DNA of 64,000 nucleotides from Paenibacillus sp. MAHUQ-63 (GCF_028765165.1 NZ_JARADB010000005.1:1-64000); one strand, 5' to 3'; positions 42,780 to 51,208 are shown, numbered from the stretch's first letter. The notes: generated by a model from the letters alone, not told the origin. Numbers and translations are program-made.

Positions 42780-44369
42780 TTAATGAAGGCTTTCCGATTC
42801 CGGGAAGTCATGCGGCCTGACCTTGCGGTTTACCGCATTGGTGCGGGGTGACATGATCCAGCGGGGAAGTCTGAACAACGTATCTTTTTGCTCAGGAAGA
42901 TGAAATGGTGCTAACGAACTCATGTATGGAACCCCGAACGACTTCAAACCGCATAAATGAAGCACGATGGCAATCATCCCTACGATGATACCGAACAACC
43001 CGAACGTGGCCCCCAGCGCCATCAAAGGAAAACGAAGCATGCGAATGGAGATGGACATATTGTAGTAAGGAGAAACGAAGCTGGCCATGGCGGTAATGGA
43101 CACGACAATAACCATCGCTGCAGAGACAATACCGGCTTCAACCGCCGCTTGCCCGATTACGAGGGTCCCGACGATTGAAATGGCGGAGCCTACAGCTCTA
43201 GGCATTCGAATACCGGCCTCCCGCAAAATTTCGAAGGTAACCTCCATCATCAGCGCCTCGAAAAAGGCCGGAAAAGGCACGCCTTCCCGTTGGGCTACCA
43301 AGCTAATCAACAAGTTGGTCGGAATCATTTCTTGATGAAACGTAGTGATCGCGACATACAGGGAAGGTCCGCTCAACGCAATGAAGAAGCATAAATAGCG
43401 GATTAAACGAATCAGTGTGCTAATATCCCAACGGTGGTAATAATCCTCCGCCGATTGGAAGTATTGAACGAACAGCGCGGGCACCATGAGGACAAATGGC
43501 GTACCGTCAACTAGTATCGCAACCCGCCCTTCCAGCAACCCCGCCGCAATGGTATCCGGTCTTTCGGAATTTATGACTGTTGGAAAAGGGCTCCATGTGG
43601 CATCTTGAATATATTCTTCGATATAACCGCTTTCCAGGATGCCGTCAATATTAATGCGGTCCAAACGCTGCCGCACTTCGGCAACGACACTGTCATCCGC
43701 AATTCCTTCGAGATACATGAACGCTACTTGCGTTCGCGTTACACTGCCGATTTCTCTAGACTCCAGCCATAGGCGGGGATCTTTGATTTTACGGCGGATC
43801 ATCGCCGTGTTCACCTTTAGTGATTCCGTGAACCCTTCGCGAGGGCCGCGGATCAGCGATTGAGCAGACGGCTCTTCAACGCTCCTGTGCTCCCAACCGC
43901 GCGTGGAGGCAACCATTGCCCGATCCATATTGTCCATGAGAATAACGCTATCTCCGGACAGAATGGCCAATAGTAACGTTTCGAAATCATGTGCATCGGA
44001 TAGACTTTTAACCGTCAGCACGCTTTCTTGCAAGAAGCTAATCGGATCGGGGTGAGTACGCAGCTTAGCGGTGAGCTCGGTCGATTCCCGGACTCCCACC
44101 ATCAGCGGGATCAGCACAGCATCATCCAACACCTTCTTATCCGTCAAACCATCCGTATACACAACCGCCATCCGGATGGAATCTTCTGCAATTCGGAATT
44201 GCTTGATAACCAGATCGCTGCTATTTCCGACGATCTCTTTTATTTTATTTATATTTTGCTGCAAGTCGTTGGTCAAGGTTACTCGAACTTGCTGGATTTC
44301 TTTTATTGGGGCCGCCTTTTTCCCTTTTTCCCCATGATGTACGGATAATAATCTTTTTATAAACCTCAA
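42780..44369 (-). CDS. gerA: GerA family spore germination receptor subunit
   Basis: The 529-residue protein has a cytoplasmic N-terminal region (about 1-290), then five or six membrane segments with the conserved VPFPAFFEALMMEVTFEILREAG region split here as VPFPAFFEALMM and EVTFEILREAG, and a basic C-tail. It starts at TTG, overlapping the gerB stop by four bases (TTGA), with GGGGGGAG four bases upstream. The frame is open for 295 further codons inside gerB antisense to nothing useful; that extension is not real. Germinant specificity cannot be read from sequence. Confidence 0.93.
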   Translation of the reverse strand: MRFIKRLLSVHHGEKGKKAAPIKEIQQVRVTLTNDLQQNINKIKEIVGNSSDLVIKQFRIAEDSIRMAVVYTDGLTDKKVLDDAVLIPLMVGVRESTELTAKLRTHPDPISFLQESVLTVKSLSDAHDFETLLLAILSGDSVILMDNMDRAMVASTRGWEHRSVEEPSAQSLIRGPREGFTESLKVNTAMIRRKIKDPRLWLESREIGSVTRTQVAFMYLEGIADDSVVAEVRQRLDRINIDGILESGYIEEYIQDATWSPFPTVINSERPDTIAAGLLEGRVAILVDGTPFVLMVPALFVQYFQSAEDYYHRWDISTLIRLIRYLCFFIALSGPSLYVAITTFHQEMIPTNLLISLVAQREGVPFPAFFEALMMEVTFEILREAGIRMPRAVGSAISIVGTLVIGQAAVEAGIVSAAMVIVVSITAMASFVSPYYNMSISIRMLRFPLMALGATFGLFGIIVGMIAIVLHLCGLKSFGVPYMSSLAPFHLPEQKDTLFRLPRWIMSPRTNAVNRKVRPHDFPESESLH

Positions 44370-45493
44370 TGGACTCCCCCCTTTCGCGATCCCGTCAACC
44401 GTTCTCTCCCTGTAATTCGTCTTGCATAGGCTACTACCAAAAGGACTAACGGGATCACGAACCCGATAGGCAGGAAATGAGCAAATGCCGTTTGAACAAT
44501 GGCAATCGTGAAAGCGACTGACGGGTAAATAATGATAGCTAATACGACCAGGATGAGCCCCAACGGAAGGAGTAAGGGTTTGGCCTCCGTTATTTTGAAG
44601 GTATTGGCATAAAATCGAATAGATGCGTAAAAGCATAGGGACAGCTTGAAGAAAATGCACAAGAGCCAAAGAATGGCCATCATGGACTCCACCCTTTGAA
44701 AGATCTCGCCGATATGAATTTGCATCGCTAGCGCATAACTGGGATATGCTTTGGAGGCTGTAAGTCCCACCCCCATAACCAACAGGCAGAAGGTTGTAAA
44801 AAGAACCAGAAACAAAGCGCCCGATAACGTTCCAAGCACTAAGGCTCTCCCCGCTTCCTTCGCTTGGGTCACGGCCGGCATGATAACCAGGAAAACGGAT
44901 AATTGCAAAAAAGGTACGGCTATAAACGGGAGAGATGCCCTCACGATCGGCTTGTACCCGAATTCCAGTACAGGCAATATATGTTCGATGTGCATTTTGG
45001 GTAAAAGTCCCACGAAAAGCACGAGTACCAGTAAGACTAATAGAGGGAAAAAGACTTCCACCGCCCGGGCAATCGTTTCCAGTCCCGAATGTATAGCAAG
45101 TAGGACAACGGCTAGAAAAAGAAGAAGAATAGCATACAGAGGTGTTTCCGGCATGATTTGAGCTAACATGAAGTCCCCGACATCCCGAAGCAATTGAGCG
45201 GATAATAGGAAAAAGTATAAAAAGAAGATGGCGGAAACGGCTCTCCCCAACCATATGCCTAGAATCTTCTCGCTATATTCGGGCAGTGATAGATTCGGGA
45301 ATCTTGCAGCCAATGTCTTGAGTAAGAAAGCGATCAGTACGCCAACTCCCGATCCGAATAACGCCGATAGCCAAGCATCCTGCTTAGCCTCGCCCGCCAG
45401 CAGACCGGGAACGTAAAGTATGGCACTGCCCACTGTAAACAGGACGACAAGCAGCGTAAATTGCCTAACCGTTATTTTGGAAAATTCCATCAT
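44366..45493 (-). CDS. gerB: GerAB/ArcD/ProY family spore germination permease
   Basis: The 375-residue protein is an amino-acid-permease-like germinant receptor B subunit with ten predicted membrane segments and the family N-terminus (ITVRQFTLLVVLFTVGSAIL). In known receptors the B subunit binds the germinant. It is the first gene of the operon, in the order B-A-C-D rather than the more usual A-B-C. A candidate sigma-G promoter lies 33 bases upstream of its start. Confidence 0.93.
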   Translation of the reverse strand: MMEFSKITVRQFTLLVVLFTVGSAILYVPGLLAGEAKQDAWLSALFGSGVGVLIAFLLKTLAARFPNLSLPEYSEKILGIWLGRAVSAIFFLYFFLLSAQLLRDVGDFMLAQIMPETPLYAILLLFLAVVLLAIHSGLETIARAVEVFFPLLVLLVLVLFVGLLPKMHIEHILPVLEFGYKPIVRASLPFIAVPFLQLSVFLVIMPAVTQAKEAGRALVLGTLSGALFLVLFTTFCLLVMGVGLTASKAYPSYALAMQIHIGEIFQRVESMMAILWLLCIFFKLSLCFYASIRFYANTFKITEAKPLLLPLGLILVVLAIIIYPSVAFTIAIVQTAFAHFLPIGFVIPLVLLVVAYARRITGRERLTGSRKGGVH

Positions 45494-45525
45494 AAATAGG
45501 ACCCCTGTTACGAGTTGATAAATAT

Positions 45526-45555
45526 AGTATTTCCAACCCGTGATAGGGAAATACT
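45526..45555 (-). promoter_or_regulatory. Candidate sigma-G promoter of the gerBAC operon
   Basis: On the minus strand GTATT (45551-45555) and AATACTA (45526-45532) are 18 bases apart, near the forespore sigma-G pattern (-10 CATWHTA). Germination receptor operons are normally sigma-G dependent, which supports it. The -35 is weak. Confidence 0.45.
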
Positions 45556-45736
45556 AGTGGAATGATATTTTAATAGAGAGGGCACCTTGCATCGCCAACG
45601 GGATACACAGCGCCACGGCCTGCTCCAGTTCAAGAGGAAATTCCGTTTGCAGATCAATGGTTCCAACTAGATCTTGCCCTCCCCCGCCATGTTGTGCCAC
45701 AATATGGATGTCAAACAAATAGCAGCCAAGCGGCAA
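45554..45736 (-). CDS. Possible small protein or gene remnant
   Basis: A 60-codon frame with a TTG start reads like a protein: LFDIHIVAQHGGGGQ, then GTIDLQTEFPLELEQAVALC and a hydrophobic end. The same frame stays open upstream for over 20 codons without an ATG. I recognise no family, and the upstream GGAAGCGGGG is a weak ribosome-binding site that lies within a hairpin. It may be a small gene, a remnant, or chance. Confidence 0.3.
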   Translation of the reverse strand: MPLGCYLFDIHIVAQHGGGGQDLVGTIDLQTEFPLELEQAVALCIPLAMQGALSIKISFH

Positions 45737-45743
45737 AGAATGC

Positions 45744-45786
45744 CCCGCTTCCTTTCCAAAACCGGAATGGAGTCGGGGTTTTTTAT
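45744..45786 (+). terminator. Strong plus-strand terminator with no gene before it
   Basis: CCCCG...TTCC...TTCC and GGAA...GGA...CGGGG form a 15-step stem with two mismatches and a wobble pair, a six-base loop and TTTTTT on the plus strand. The nearest plus-strand gene upstream ends 4.5 kb away. A short plus-strand RNA antisense to the gerB leader, or termination of read-through, could explain it. Confidence 0.7.
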
Positions 45787-45828
45787 GTTGTTTGGCCCAT
45801 GATGATAGGGAGGAATGGTGTAAGGAGA

Positions 45829-46511
45829 ATGAGTTATCAAATGGAGCACGATAATGGATAAGCGTTCATTTTAGTCGAAGGAGGGGAGGGCGACTCGATG
45901 CCCTAAAACGCGGACATGGTTACGGCAACCGGAAGTTCGTTGAAGAAATCTGGTGGCCGCTTGTCGGACATTTTTGCGGGCTGCATCCAGAATACGAAGT
46001 GAAGGACTGGCGAGGGAGATCATACTTTGTCGATTTCATGTGGATTGTAGGAGCCGTACGGATTGGTTTTGAGATCATGGACTTTGGCTCGCATGGCACG
46101 GACCGTACCAAGTACCGGATGGATTTGAACCGTGGACTTTTTCTTCAGGCCCAAGACTGTACACTCTTCTATATCTCTCTGGATGAGTTGAAAGAGAATC
46201 CTGCATTCATCCTCTCCGCCTTGCGAAGCAGCCTGTCCTCGTACCTGCCGGCTGGGGAGGGCGTTCAAATTAAAGCCGCAAATCACTATTCAAGGATCGA
46301 ACGAGACTTGATGCGTTCGGCTATTCGTCATAACCGGATTATTCGTCCGACTCAGGCGGCCAAGGAATTGGAGCTGCATACAATGACCGTTATCAAATAC
46401 TGCCGCAAGTTAGTGGAAAAAGGGAAATTCCGAGCTGTGGCAAGAGGCATGTCCGGACGAGTCATCTACTATGAGCACATGGGTCCAATCCAAAGTCCGG
46501 ATTTGGTTTGA
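45829..46511 (+). pseudogene. Frameshifted gene for a regulator-like protein with C-terminal helix-turn-helix
   Basis: From GTG at 45999 the frame gives 170 residues, but the same frame extends upstream to 45855 with protein-like sequence (GGRLDALKRGHGYGNRKF and on) and no ATG, GTG or TTG. An ATG at 45829 or 45841 in another frame gives MEHDNG and stops at 45859; loss of one base near 45859 explains this. The C-terminal ~60 residues (RPTQAAKELELHTMTVIKYC) look like a winged-helix unit. The N-terminal part (YFVDFMWIVG...RIGFEIMDFGSHG) hints at a nuclease-like fold. Could instead be a shorter live gene from GTG. Confidence 0.6.
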
Positions 46512-46522
46512 CAGCTGGATTA

Positions 46523-46654
46523 TCGAATCTGTATGAAAAATCATATAGAATTTATCCCATGATGGTGAAAATCGTTAAATCTATATGAAAAATCGTATAC
46601 AATTTGGATTTTCGCGCTTATTTTCGCTATTGTATTCGAAATATCATATAGATT
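46523..46654. repeat. Three copies of an AT-rich palindromic repeat
   Basis: TCTGTATGAAAAATCATATAGA (46528 on, shown in part: TCTGTATGA and TCATATAGA arms) is followed about 50 bases on by TCTATATGAAAAATCGTATA and, near 46632-46654, by a diverged copy in reverse orientation. Each is an imperfect palindrome. The array starts about 15 bases after the frameshifted regulator-like gene and lies in otherwise empty sequence. Confidence 0.65.
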
Positions 46655-46780
46655 ACTGAATTACGCGGGTGAACCAGCCGTATCCAGGCATTAGATCAAA
46701 ACGAAGCAAAAAAAGCCGCAACAAGCCGCCTTGCAGCAGCTGTCACAGCCCTCTCCTCTGCATCTAACGCAGGATCCAGC

Positions 46781-47620
46781 CTATTCTTCCTTCCCCGTCG
46801 CAATTGGGTTGTCTCCCCAAGAGATCCAGTCGCTCCAGCTTCCGCTATAGAGCTTCACATTGTCAAATCCCGCTTCGCTCAAGCCAAGCACGTTCGGGCA
46901 TGCCGTCACGCCGGAGCCGCAATAGACGATAATTTCGTCGGCATTGCGCAAGCCGGCGAAATGCTGCTCCTGCTTCGCCGCAGGCAGCCAAGCGCCGGTC
47001 TCATCGAGGACGCCTTTCCAGAAGTAGTTCCGCGCACCGGGAATGTGGCCCGCCACCCGGTCGATCGGCTCCTCGAGCCCCAGATAGCGGCGCTCCTCGC
47101 GCGAGTCGACCAACACGACGCCGGGACGGCCGAGCTTGTCCTTGACCTCGTCCATAGAAGCGAGCATGGTGCGCTGCACTTTCGGCGAGAACGTCCGCGG
47201 CTGAACAGCAGGCACTTCCGCCGTTACCGGGTAACCCGCTGATTGCCATGCGGCGTATCCCTGATCCAGTACATACACCTCGGAATGACCGAGGAATTTC
47301 AGCATCCACCATAGCCGCGAAGCCATGGCTCCGCCTTGGTCGTCATAGGCGACGACGGTCTTGGTGCTGTCGATCCCCAGACTGCCCACGCGGATAGAGA
47401 ATGCCCCGAGGTCGGGGAGCGGATGTCTGCCGCCGTGCGCCATGAGCGCACCGGACAAATCCTTTTCCAAATCCACATAGACGGCTCCCGGTATATGGTC
47501 TTGCTCATAGCTTTGCCGGCCTGACTCAGGCTTGCCAAGCGCAAAACGACAATCAGCGATCACAATGTTCGCATCGCCCAGCCGTTCGAGCAGCCAAGCT
47601 TGACTTACGATATTTTCCAT
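46781..47620 (-). CDS. Thiosulfate/3-mercaptopyruvate-type sulfurtransferase (tandem rhodanese)
   Basis: The 279-residue protein has two rhodanese domains. The C-terminal one holds the catalytic loop YCGSGVTAC with the active Cys; the N-terminal one (DCRFALGKPESGR...HIPGAVYVDLE) is non-catalytic as usual. CGSGVTA is the form found in many mercaptopyruvate-type enzymes, but the true donor is not certain. The ATG at MENIVS has GGAAGGTGG upstream. It is monocistronic and cytoplasmic. Confidence 0.92.
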   Translation of the reverse strand: MENIVSQAWLLERLGDANIVIADCRFALGKPESGRQSYEQDHIPGAVYVDLEKDLSGALMAHGGRHPLPDLGAFSIRVGSLGIDSTKTVVAYDDQGGAMASRLWWMLKFLGHSEVYVLDQGYAAWQSAGYPVTAEVPAVQPRTFSPKVQRTMLASMDEVKDKLGRPGVVLVDSREERRYLGLEEPIDRVAGHIPGARNYFWKGVLDETGAWLPAAKQEQHFAGLRNADEIIVYCGSGVTACPNVLGLSEAGFDNVKLYSGSWSDWISWGDNPIATGKEE

Positions 47621-47773
47621 GGATGATGCCACCTTCCTTGCCTGCAATGAATAGCCCCCCGATGAGAGGAGCAGGTTATGTTTGCCAAGCTGTATGATCT
47701 TCCCCCATTTTATCGCAAAAGCGCCGCGTTCGCTATGGCGGGCTCATGTAAACTCCGCACAGGCCGAGTGCAC

Positions 47774-47808
47774 AAAGACCGTCCCAACCTATTGGCCGAG
47801 ACGGTCTG
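47774..47808 (-). terminator. Intrinsic terminator of the marR-MFS operon
   Basis: On the minus strand AGACCGTC and GACGGTCT pair around a 16-base loop, followed by TTTGTG, six bases after the transporter stop. The T-run is short. Confidence 0.6.
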
Positions 47809-47813
47809 TACTA

Positions 47814-49322
47814 TTAACCCCGCTTCGCTGCAGGCGCACGTGCCGCCGATAGCGCAGAAGCTTCATCAGCCGCATCCTCCTGCGGCTTCACCTTGCGGAT
47901 GAAGAAAGCCAATACCAGCGCCGCAACGCTTAGCCATGTAGCGATCACGAAGGAATGGTTAATTCCATAGATCGTAGCCGCTTGCGTGACCTCCGCCATT
48001 TGGGCTTTGTTGCTCGGATCGACTTTGCCTGAAATAATAAGCTCCTTCGCGTGGGAAGCCGCTTTGTTGGTCATGAACGTCACCAGCAGAGCGGTTCCGA
48101 GTGCACCGGAGACGTTCCGCAGCGTCTGCGACATCCCGGAGCCATGAGCATTCAAGCGCCGCGGCAGCTGATTCATCCCGGCCGTTTGAATCGGCATCAT
48201 GAGCATCGACATCCCGAACATCCGCAGCGTATACACCAGCATCAGATGGTTGTATGTCGAATCCGCGGTAAGCTGACTGAATTGGTATGTCGTAAGTGTC
48301 GTAATCAGCAGGCCGATGACAGCCAGCCAGCGAGCCCCGACCTTATCGAAAATCATGCCCGTGATCGGGGACATGATCCCCATCAAGATCGCACCCGGCA
48401 GCAGCAGCAAGCCGGACTCCAGCGGTGTGAAACCGCGGATGTTCTGCAGGAAGATCGGCAGCAGAATCATGCCTGAGAACATGGCCATCGTAATAATCGC
48501 ATTGATCAATGTCGTTAGCGAGAACATGGAATATTTGAACACCCGGAACTCCAGCAGCGGTGTTGCTACCATGAGGGAACGGATCACGAAGATCAGCAGC
48601 GCGCCCCCCCCTACAATGAGACAGGTCAGAACGTCTACGCTTCCCCAACCGTCCGTACCGGCGTCGCTGAATCCGTACAAAATTCCGCCGAAGCCGATCG
48701 TGGACAGGATAACGCCTAGAACGTCAAGGTTAGGCTTGGATGTCTGGATCACATCCTTCATGGCATAAGCGCCAAAAACGACGGCGAAGACCGCTAGAGG
48801 CAGAACAATATAAAACAGCACATGCCAATGGTAGTGCTCGACGATCCAACCGGACATCGTCGGCCCGATGGCCGGAGCGAAGATCATGGCGATCCCCATC
48901 ATGCCCATCGCTTTGCCGCGCTCAGCCACAGGGAAGATCGTCAGCACGACGACCGACATCAGCGGCATCAGAATGCCGGCGCCCACCGCCTGCACGAGAC
49001 GACCGCTCAGCAGCAAGCCGAAAGTGCTGGAAATGGCGCAAATGACCGTGCCGACGGCGAATAAAGACGAGGCGACCAGGAACAATTTGCGGGTGGTGAA
49101 CCTGTTGATTAGGTAGGCGGAGATCGGCACGAGAACCCCGTTCACGAGCATATATCCGTTGGACAGCCACTGAATCGTGCTTTCGTTCACGTTCAGGTCG
49201 GTCATCATTTTGGGCAGGGCGACATTCAATACGGTCTGACTTAATAGTGCCACGAATGCGGCAATCAGCAGGGAAGCCATGATGGGCCCTTTGCGCATCG
49301 CTGTATGAACCATGCTAGTCAT
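47814..49322 (-). CDS. MFS drug:proton antiporter, DHA2 (14-TMS) family
   Basis: The 502-residue protein has 14 predicted membrane segments, a helix-1 region FVALLSQTVLNVALPKM and the motif NESTIQWLSNGYML typical of EmrB/LmrB-like multidrug exporters. Its ATG overlaps the end of the marR gene by eight bases, with GAGG eight bases upstream, so the two are translated together. Placement behind a MarR regulator suggests induction by a toxic substrate. The tail is Ala/Lys-rich. Confidence 0.93.
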   Translation of the reverse strand: MTSMVHTAMRKGPIMASLLIAAFVALLSQTVLNVALPKMMTDLNVNESTIQWLSNGYMLVNGVLVPISAYLINRFTTRKLFLVASSLFAVGTVICAISSTFGLLLSGRLVQAVGAGILMPLMSVVVLTIFPVAERGKAMGMMGIAMIFAPAIGPTMSGWIVEHYHWHVLFYIVLPLAVFAVVFGAYAMKDVIQTSKPNLDVLGVILSTIGFGGILYGFSDAGTDGWGSVDVLTCLIVGGGALLIFVIRSLMVATPLLEFRVFKYSMFSLTTLINAIITMAMFSGMILLPIFLQNIRGFTPLESGLLLLPGAILMGIMSPITGMIFDKVGARWLAVIGLLITTLTTYQFSQLTADSTYNHLMLVYTLRMFGMSMLMMPIQTAGMNQLPRRLNAHGSGMSQTLRNVSGALGTALLVTFMTNKAASHAKELIISGKVDPSNKAQMAEVTQAATIYGINHSFVIATWLSVAALVLAFFIRKVKPQEDAADEASALSAARAPAAKRG

Positions 49323-49767
49323 GAAGATCATCCTCACTTATGTTCTTTAGAATCTGAATCATCCGATGCTGAATGCGAAGCAAATGCTCTTGATCCTCAT
49401 CGGACAAACTCATCAAAGGCCGAAGCAGCTTCGTTCGTGTCATATTCGATTCCTCCCATAGCGCCAATCCCTTCTCTGAGAGTCTAAGCATCATAGCACG
49501 TCGATCGTTCTCGGCCCGCTCCCGTATAACGAGACCTGCTTTGGTCATCCGGTCCACAATACCGCTAGCGGTACTGTTTCCCAGATTCAGCTTCTCGGAA
49601 AGTTCAGCCAGCCGAATGTCCGGAAACTCCTCCAAAATACGGAGCACAATAAGCTGGAGCGGGGTAAGACCATGCCGCTGAGCAACTTTGGCCACAACAT
49701 GATAGAAAGCTTGGTTCACTTCCCGATAAGTATAAAAAATTTGCAAAAAGCGTTGTTCTCTATCCAA
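49315..49767 (-). CDS. MarR family transcriptional regulator
   Basis: The 150-residue protein has the winged-helix MarR layout: dimerisation helices at both ends and the DNA-binding segment IRLAELSEKLNLGNSTASGIVDRMTKAGLV with wing RERAENDRRAMMLRLSEKG. It starts at TTG with AGGGGG seven bases upstream. It is the first gene of an operon with the DHA2 transporter, and a palindrome just upstream is a likely autoregulatory operator. Confidence 0.94.
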   Translation of the reverse strand: MDREQRFLQIFYTYREVNQAFYHVVAKVAQRHGLTPLQLIVLRILEEFPDIRLAELSEKLNLGNSTASGIVDRMTKAGLVIRERAENDRRAMMLRLSEKGLALWEESNMTRTKLLRPLMSLSDEDQEHLLRIQHRMIQILKNISEDDLHD

Positions 49768-49785
49768 ATGGAGCCCCCTAAATTA

Positions 49786-49799
49786 TTTCGCATACGAAA
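49786..49799 (-). promoter_or_regulatory. Candidate MarR operator
   Basis: TTTCG and CGAAA arms around a four-base centre form a palindrome four bases downstream of the marR -10 box and about 19 bases before the start codon. Binding there would block initiation or elongation. The regulator-operator link is inferred from position. Confidence 0.55.
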
Positions 49800-49803
49800 C
49801 AAT

Positions 49804-49832
49804 ATTATGTTCCTTTCTCGCTGATATGTCAA
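49804..49832 (-). promoter_or_regulatory. Sigma-A promoter of the marR-MFS operon
   Basis: On the minus strand a perfect TTGACA (49827-49832), 17-base spacer and CATAAT (49804-49809). The candidate operator overlaps the transcription start region. Confidence 0.75.
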
Positions 49833-49934
49833 TATTTATATATAGTTTACTAGAGCCCTCTATAGTATTTGTGATTACGCCAGCATTATGATAATGATTT
49901 AAAACTTGGCTGCTCCAACTCGTACAGGCAAATG

Positions 49935-49975
49935 CAAAAACCCCCAATCCCGCTTAGTCGGCAAGATTGGAGGTT
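49935..49975 (-). terminator. Intrinsic terminator of the membrane protein gene
   Basis: On the minus strand AACCTCCAATC and GATTGGGGGTT enclose a 15-base loop, followed by TTTTG, about 30 bases after the stop at 50004. Confidence 0.8.
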
Positions 49976-50003
49976 GAATTGAAATGGCGGGCGGCGGCTC
50001 CCG

Positions 50004-50663
50004 CTACAGCTCGTCCATCTCCTTACGGTATAGAAGATAAAGCATCCACGCCAACATGATGCAGAACCCCGCAGCCCAGTAGAAAATGGACGTCAAGTGC
50101 TTGGATACCCCATAATAAGCGGAAGAGTACATGAAGAATGCCGTCACAAAGACGGGGTATATCCGCTGATTTCGGCGCTGATGCAAGCTCTTGTTCCCCA
50201 GCACCAAACGAAGCGTAAAGCCTAGCCGATTCCGCTGTAAGTACAGAGCAAAGTACAACGTGATTATGGCGGCTGCAATTTTCAAAAGCCGATACGAGAC
50301 ATCGGGACTATCGAAATAAATGTACATCGGAACGCTCGTGATCACCGCCACCACGAACAATACGACGGCTAGAAGCATGGTATACCCCACTGCGCCAAGA
50401 AGCACGATCATAAGCGCATGCAGCTTCCGCAAACGAAACATATAGTGAATCCCCAGGGCTTCGATGATAATAGCCAGCATAGGGGATAACGATTTGGTTC
50501 CCAAAACATAAATGAATAATTCGGATAAACAAGCGGTCAAGATGCTGAGGATTACCGTGAGAGGCCATTTTCTTTTCGTGGAGATTCGAAAGGCGTGCAG
50601 TCCTAATAAAAGCATCGAAAATAAAATACATGTACCAACCGAGATATGTAAAAGCGAAGCCAT
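50004..50663 (-). CDS. Multi-pass membrane protein of unknown function
   Basis: The 219-residue protein has six or seven predicted membrane segments. The arrangement recalls the membrane part of AgrC-type sensors, but no kinase domain follows and no gene for one is adjacent. GGAGG lies five bases before the ATG of MASLLHIS; a TTG six codons earlier covers that site. Its start is only 35 bases from the start of the divergent acetyltransferase gene. Confidence 0.75.
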   Translation of the reverse strand: MASLLHISVGTCILFSMLLLGLHAFRISTKRKWPLTVILSILTACLSELFIYVLGTKSLSPMLAIIIEALGIHYMFRLRKLHALMIVLLGAVGYTMLLAVVLFVVAVITSVPMYIYFDSPDVSYRLLKIAAAIITLYFALYLQRNRLGFTLRLVLGNKSLHQRRNQRIYPVFVTAFFMYSSAYYGVSKHLTSIFYWAAGFCIMLAWMLYLLYRKEMDEL

Positions 50664-50698
50664 GCCAACCTCCAGCCACAAATGAAAGGGTGATCAAC

Positions 50699-51208
50699 AT
50701 GCAGAATGTCAGCTTACAATGGAAAATCGTCCCCTTAACTGACGCACATTGCATAACGTTATGTACTTGGAAATACCCTGAACCTTACGAATTGTACAAC
50801 TGGCCTCCGTGGGAAACCATGCTTCAAGAGCAGGCTGAATTCGCGGACGCATCCATTCGGGCCGAACAATACCGGGCTGTCGTGGACGCTGAGGGCATCC
50901 TCGTCGGCTTTGTTCAGTTTTTCCCCATCGTCGGGGTCACCCGCTTAGGCCTCGGCCTGCGCCCGGACCTCTGCGGACAAGGCAGCGGACTCGGCACGCA
51001 GTTCGTCCGGCTCCTGACACAAGCCGCGCTGCTCCAGACTCCCGGGAACGAAGTCGATCTCGAAGTGCTTGTCTGGAACGAGCGGGCCATCCGCACCTAT
51101 CAGCGTGCCGGCTTCGTCATCACGGATACGTATGAACGGCTGACGCCCTCCGGTCCCGCCATGTTCCACTGCATGGTGTACGAAGAAACCGCGCCTGACC
51201 AGGACTAG
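50699..51208 (+). CDS. GNAT family N-acetyltransferase
   Basis: The 169-residue protein has the GNAT fold with acetyl-CoA motif LGLRPDLCGQGSGLGTQFV (the Q/R-x-x-G-x-G/A loop) and a C-terminal RAIRTYQRAGFVITDTYE segment. Substrate unknown; the RimJ/RimL-like layout permits small-molecule or protein N-terminal targets. AAAGGGTG precedes the ATG; a longer frame runs into the divergent gene. Its stop codon shares the palindrome CTAG with the stop of the convergent pterin dehydratase gene. Confidence 0.9.
   Translation: MQNVSLQWKIVPLTDAHCITLCTWKYPEPYELYNWPPWETMLQEQAEFADASIRAEQYRAVVDAEGILVGFVQFFPIVGVTRLGLGLRPDLCGQGSGLGTQFVRLLTQAALLQTPGNEVDLEVLVWNERAIRTYQRAGFVITDTYERLTPSGPAMFHCMVYEETAPDQD

Noticed and set aside
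44370..45254. 295-codon N-terminal extension of gerA
   Set aside because: It overlaps gerB on the same strand in another frame. The ribosome-binding site and TTGA overlap at 44369 and family length place the gerA start there.
45841..45999. Programmed -1 frameshift joining the two frames
   Set aside because: No slippery heptamer or downstream stimulator is apparent near the stop at 45859, so mutation is the simpler explanation.
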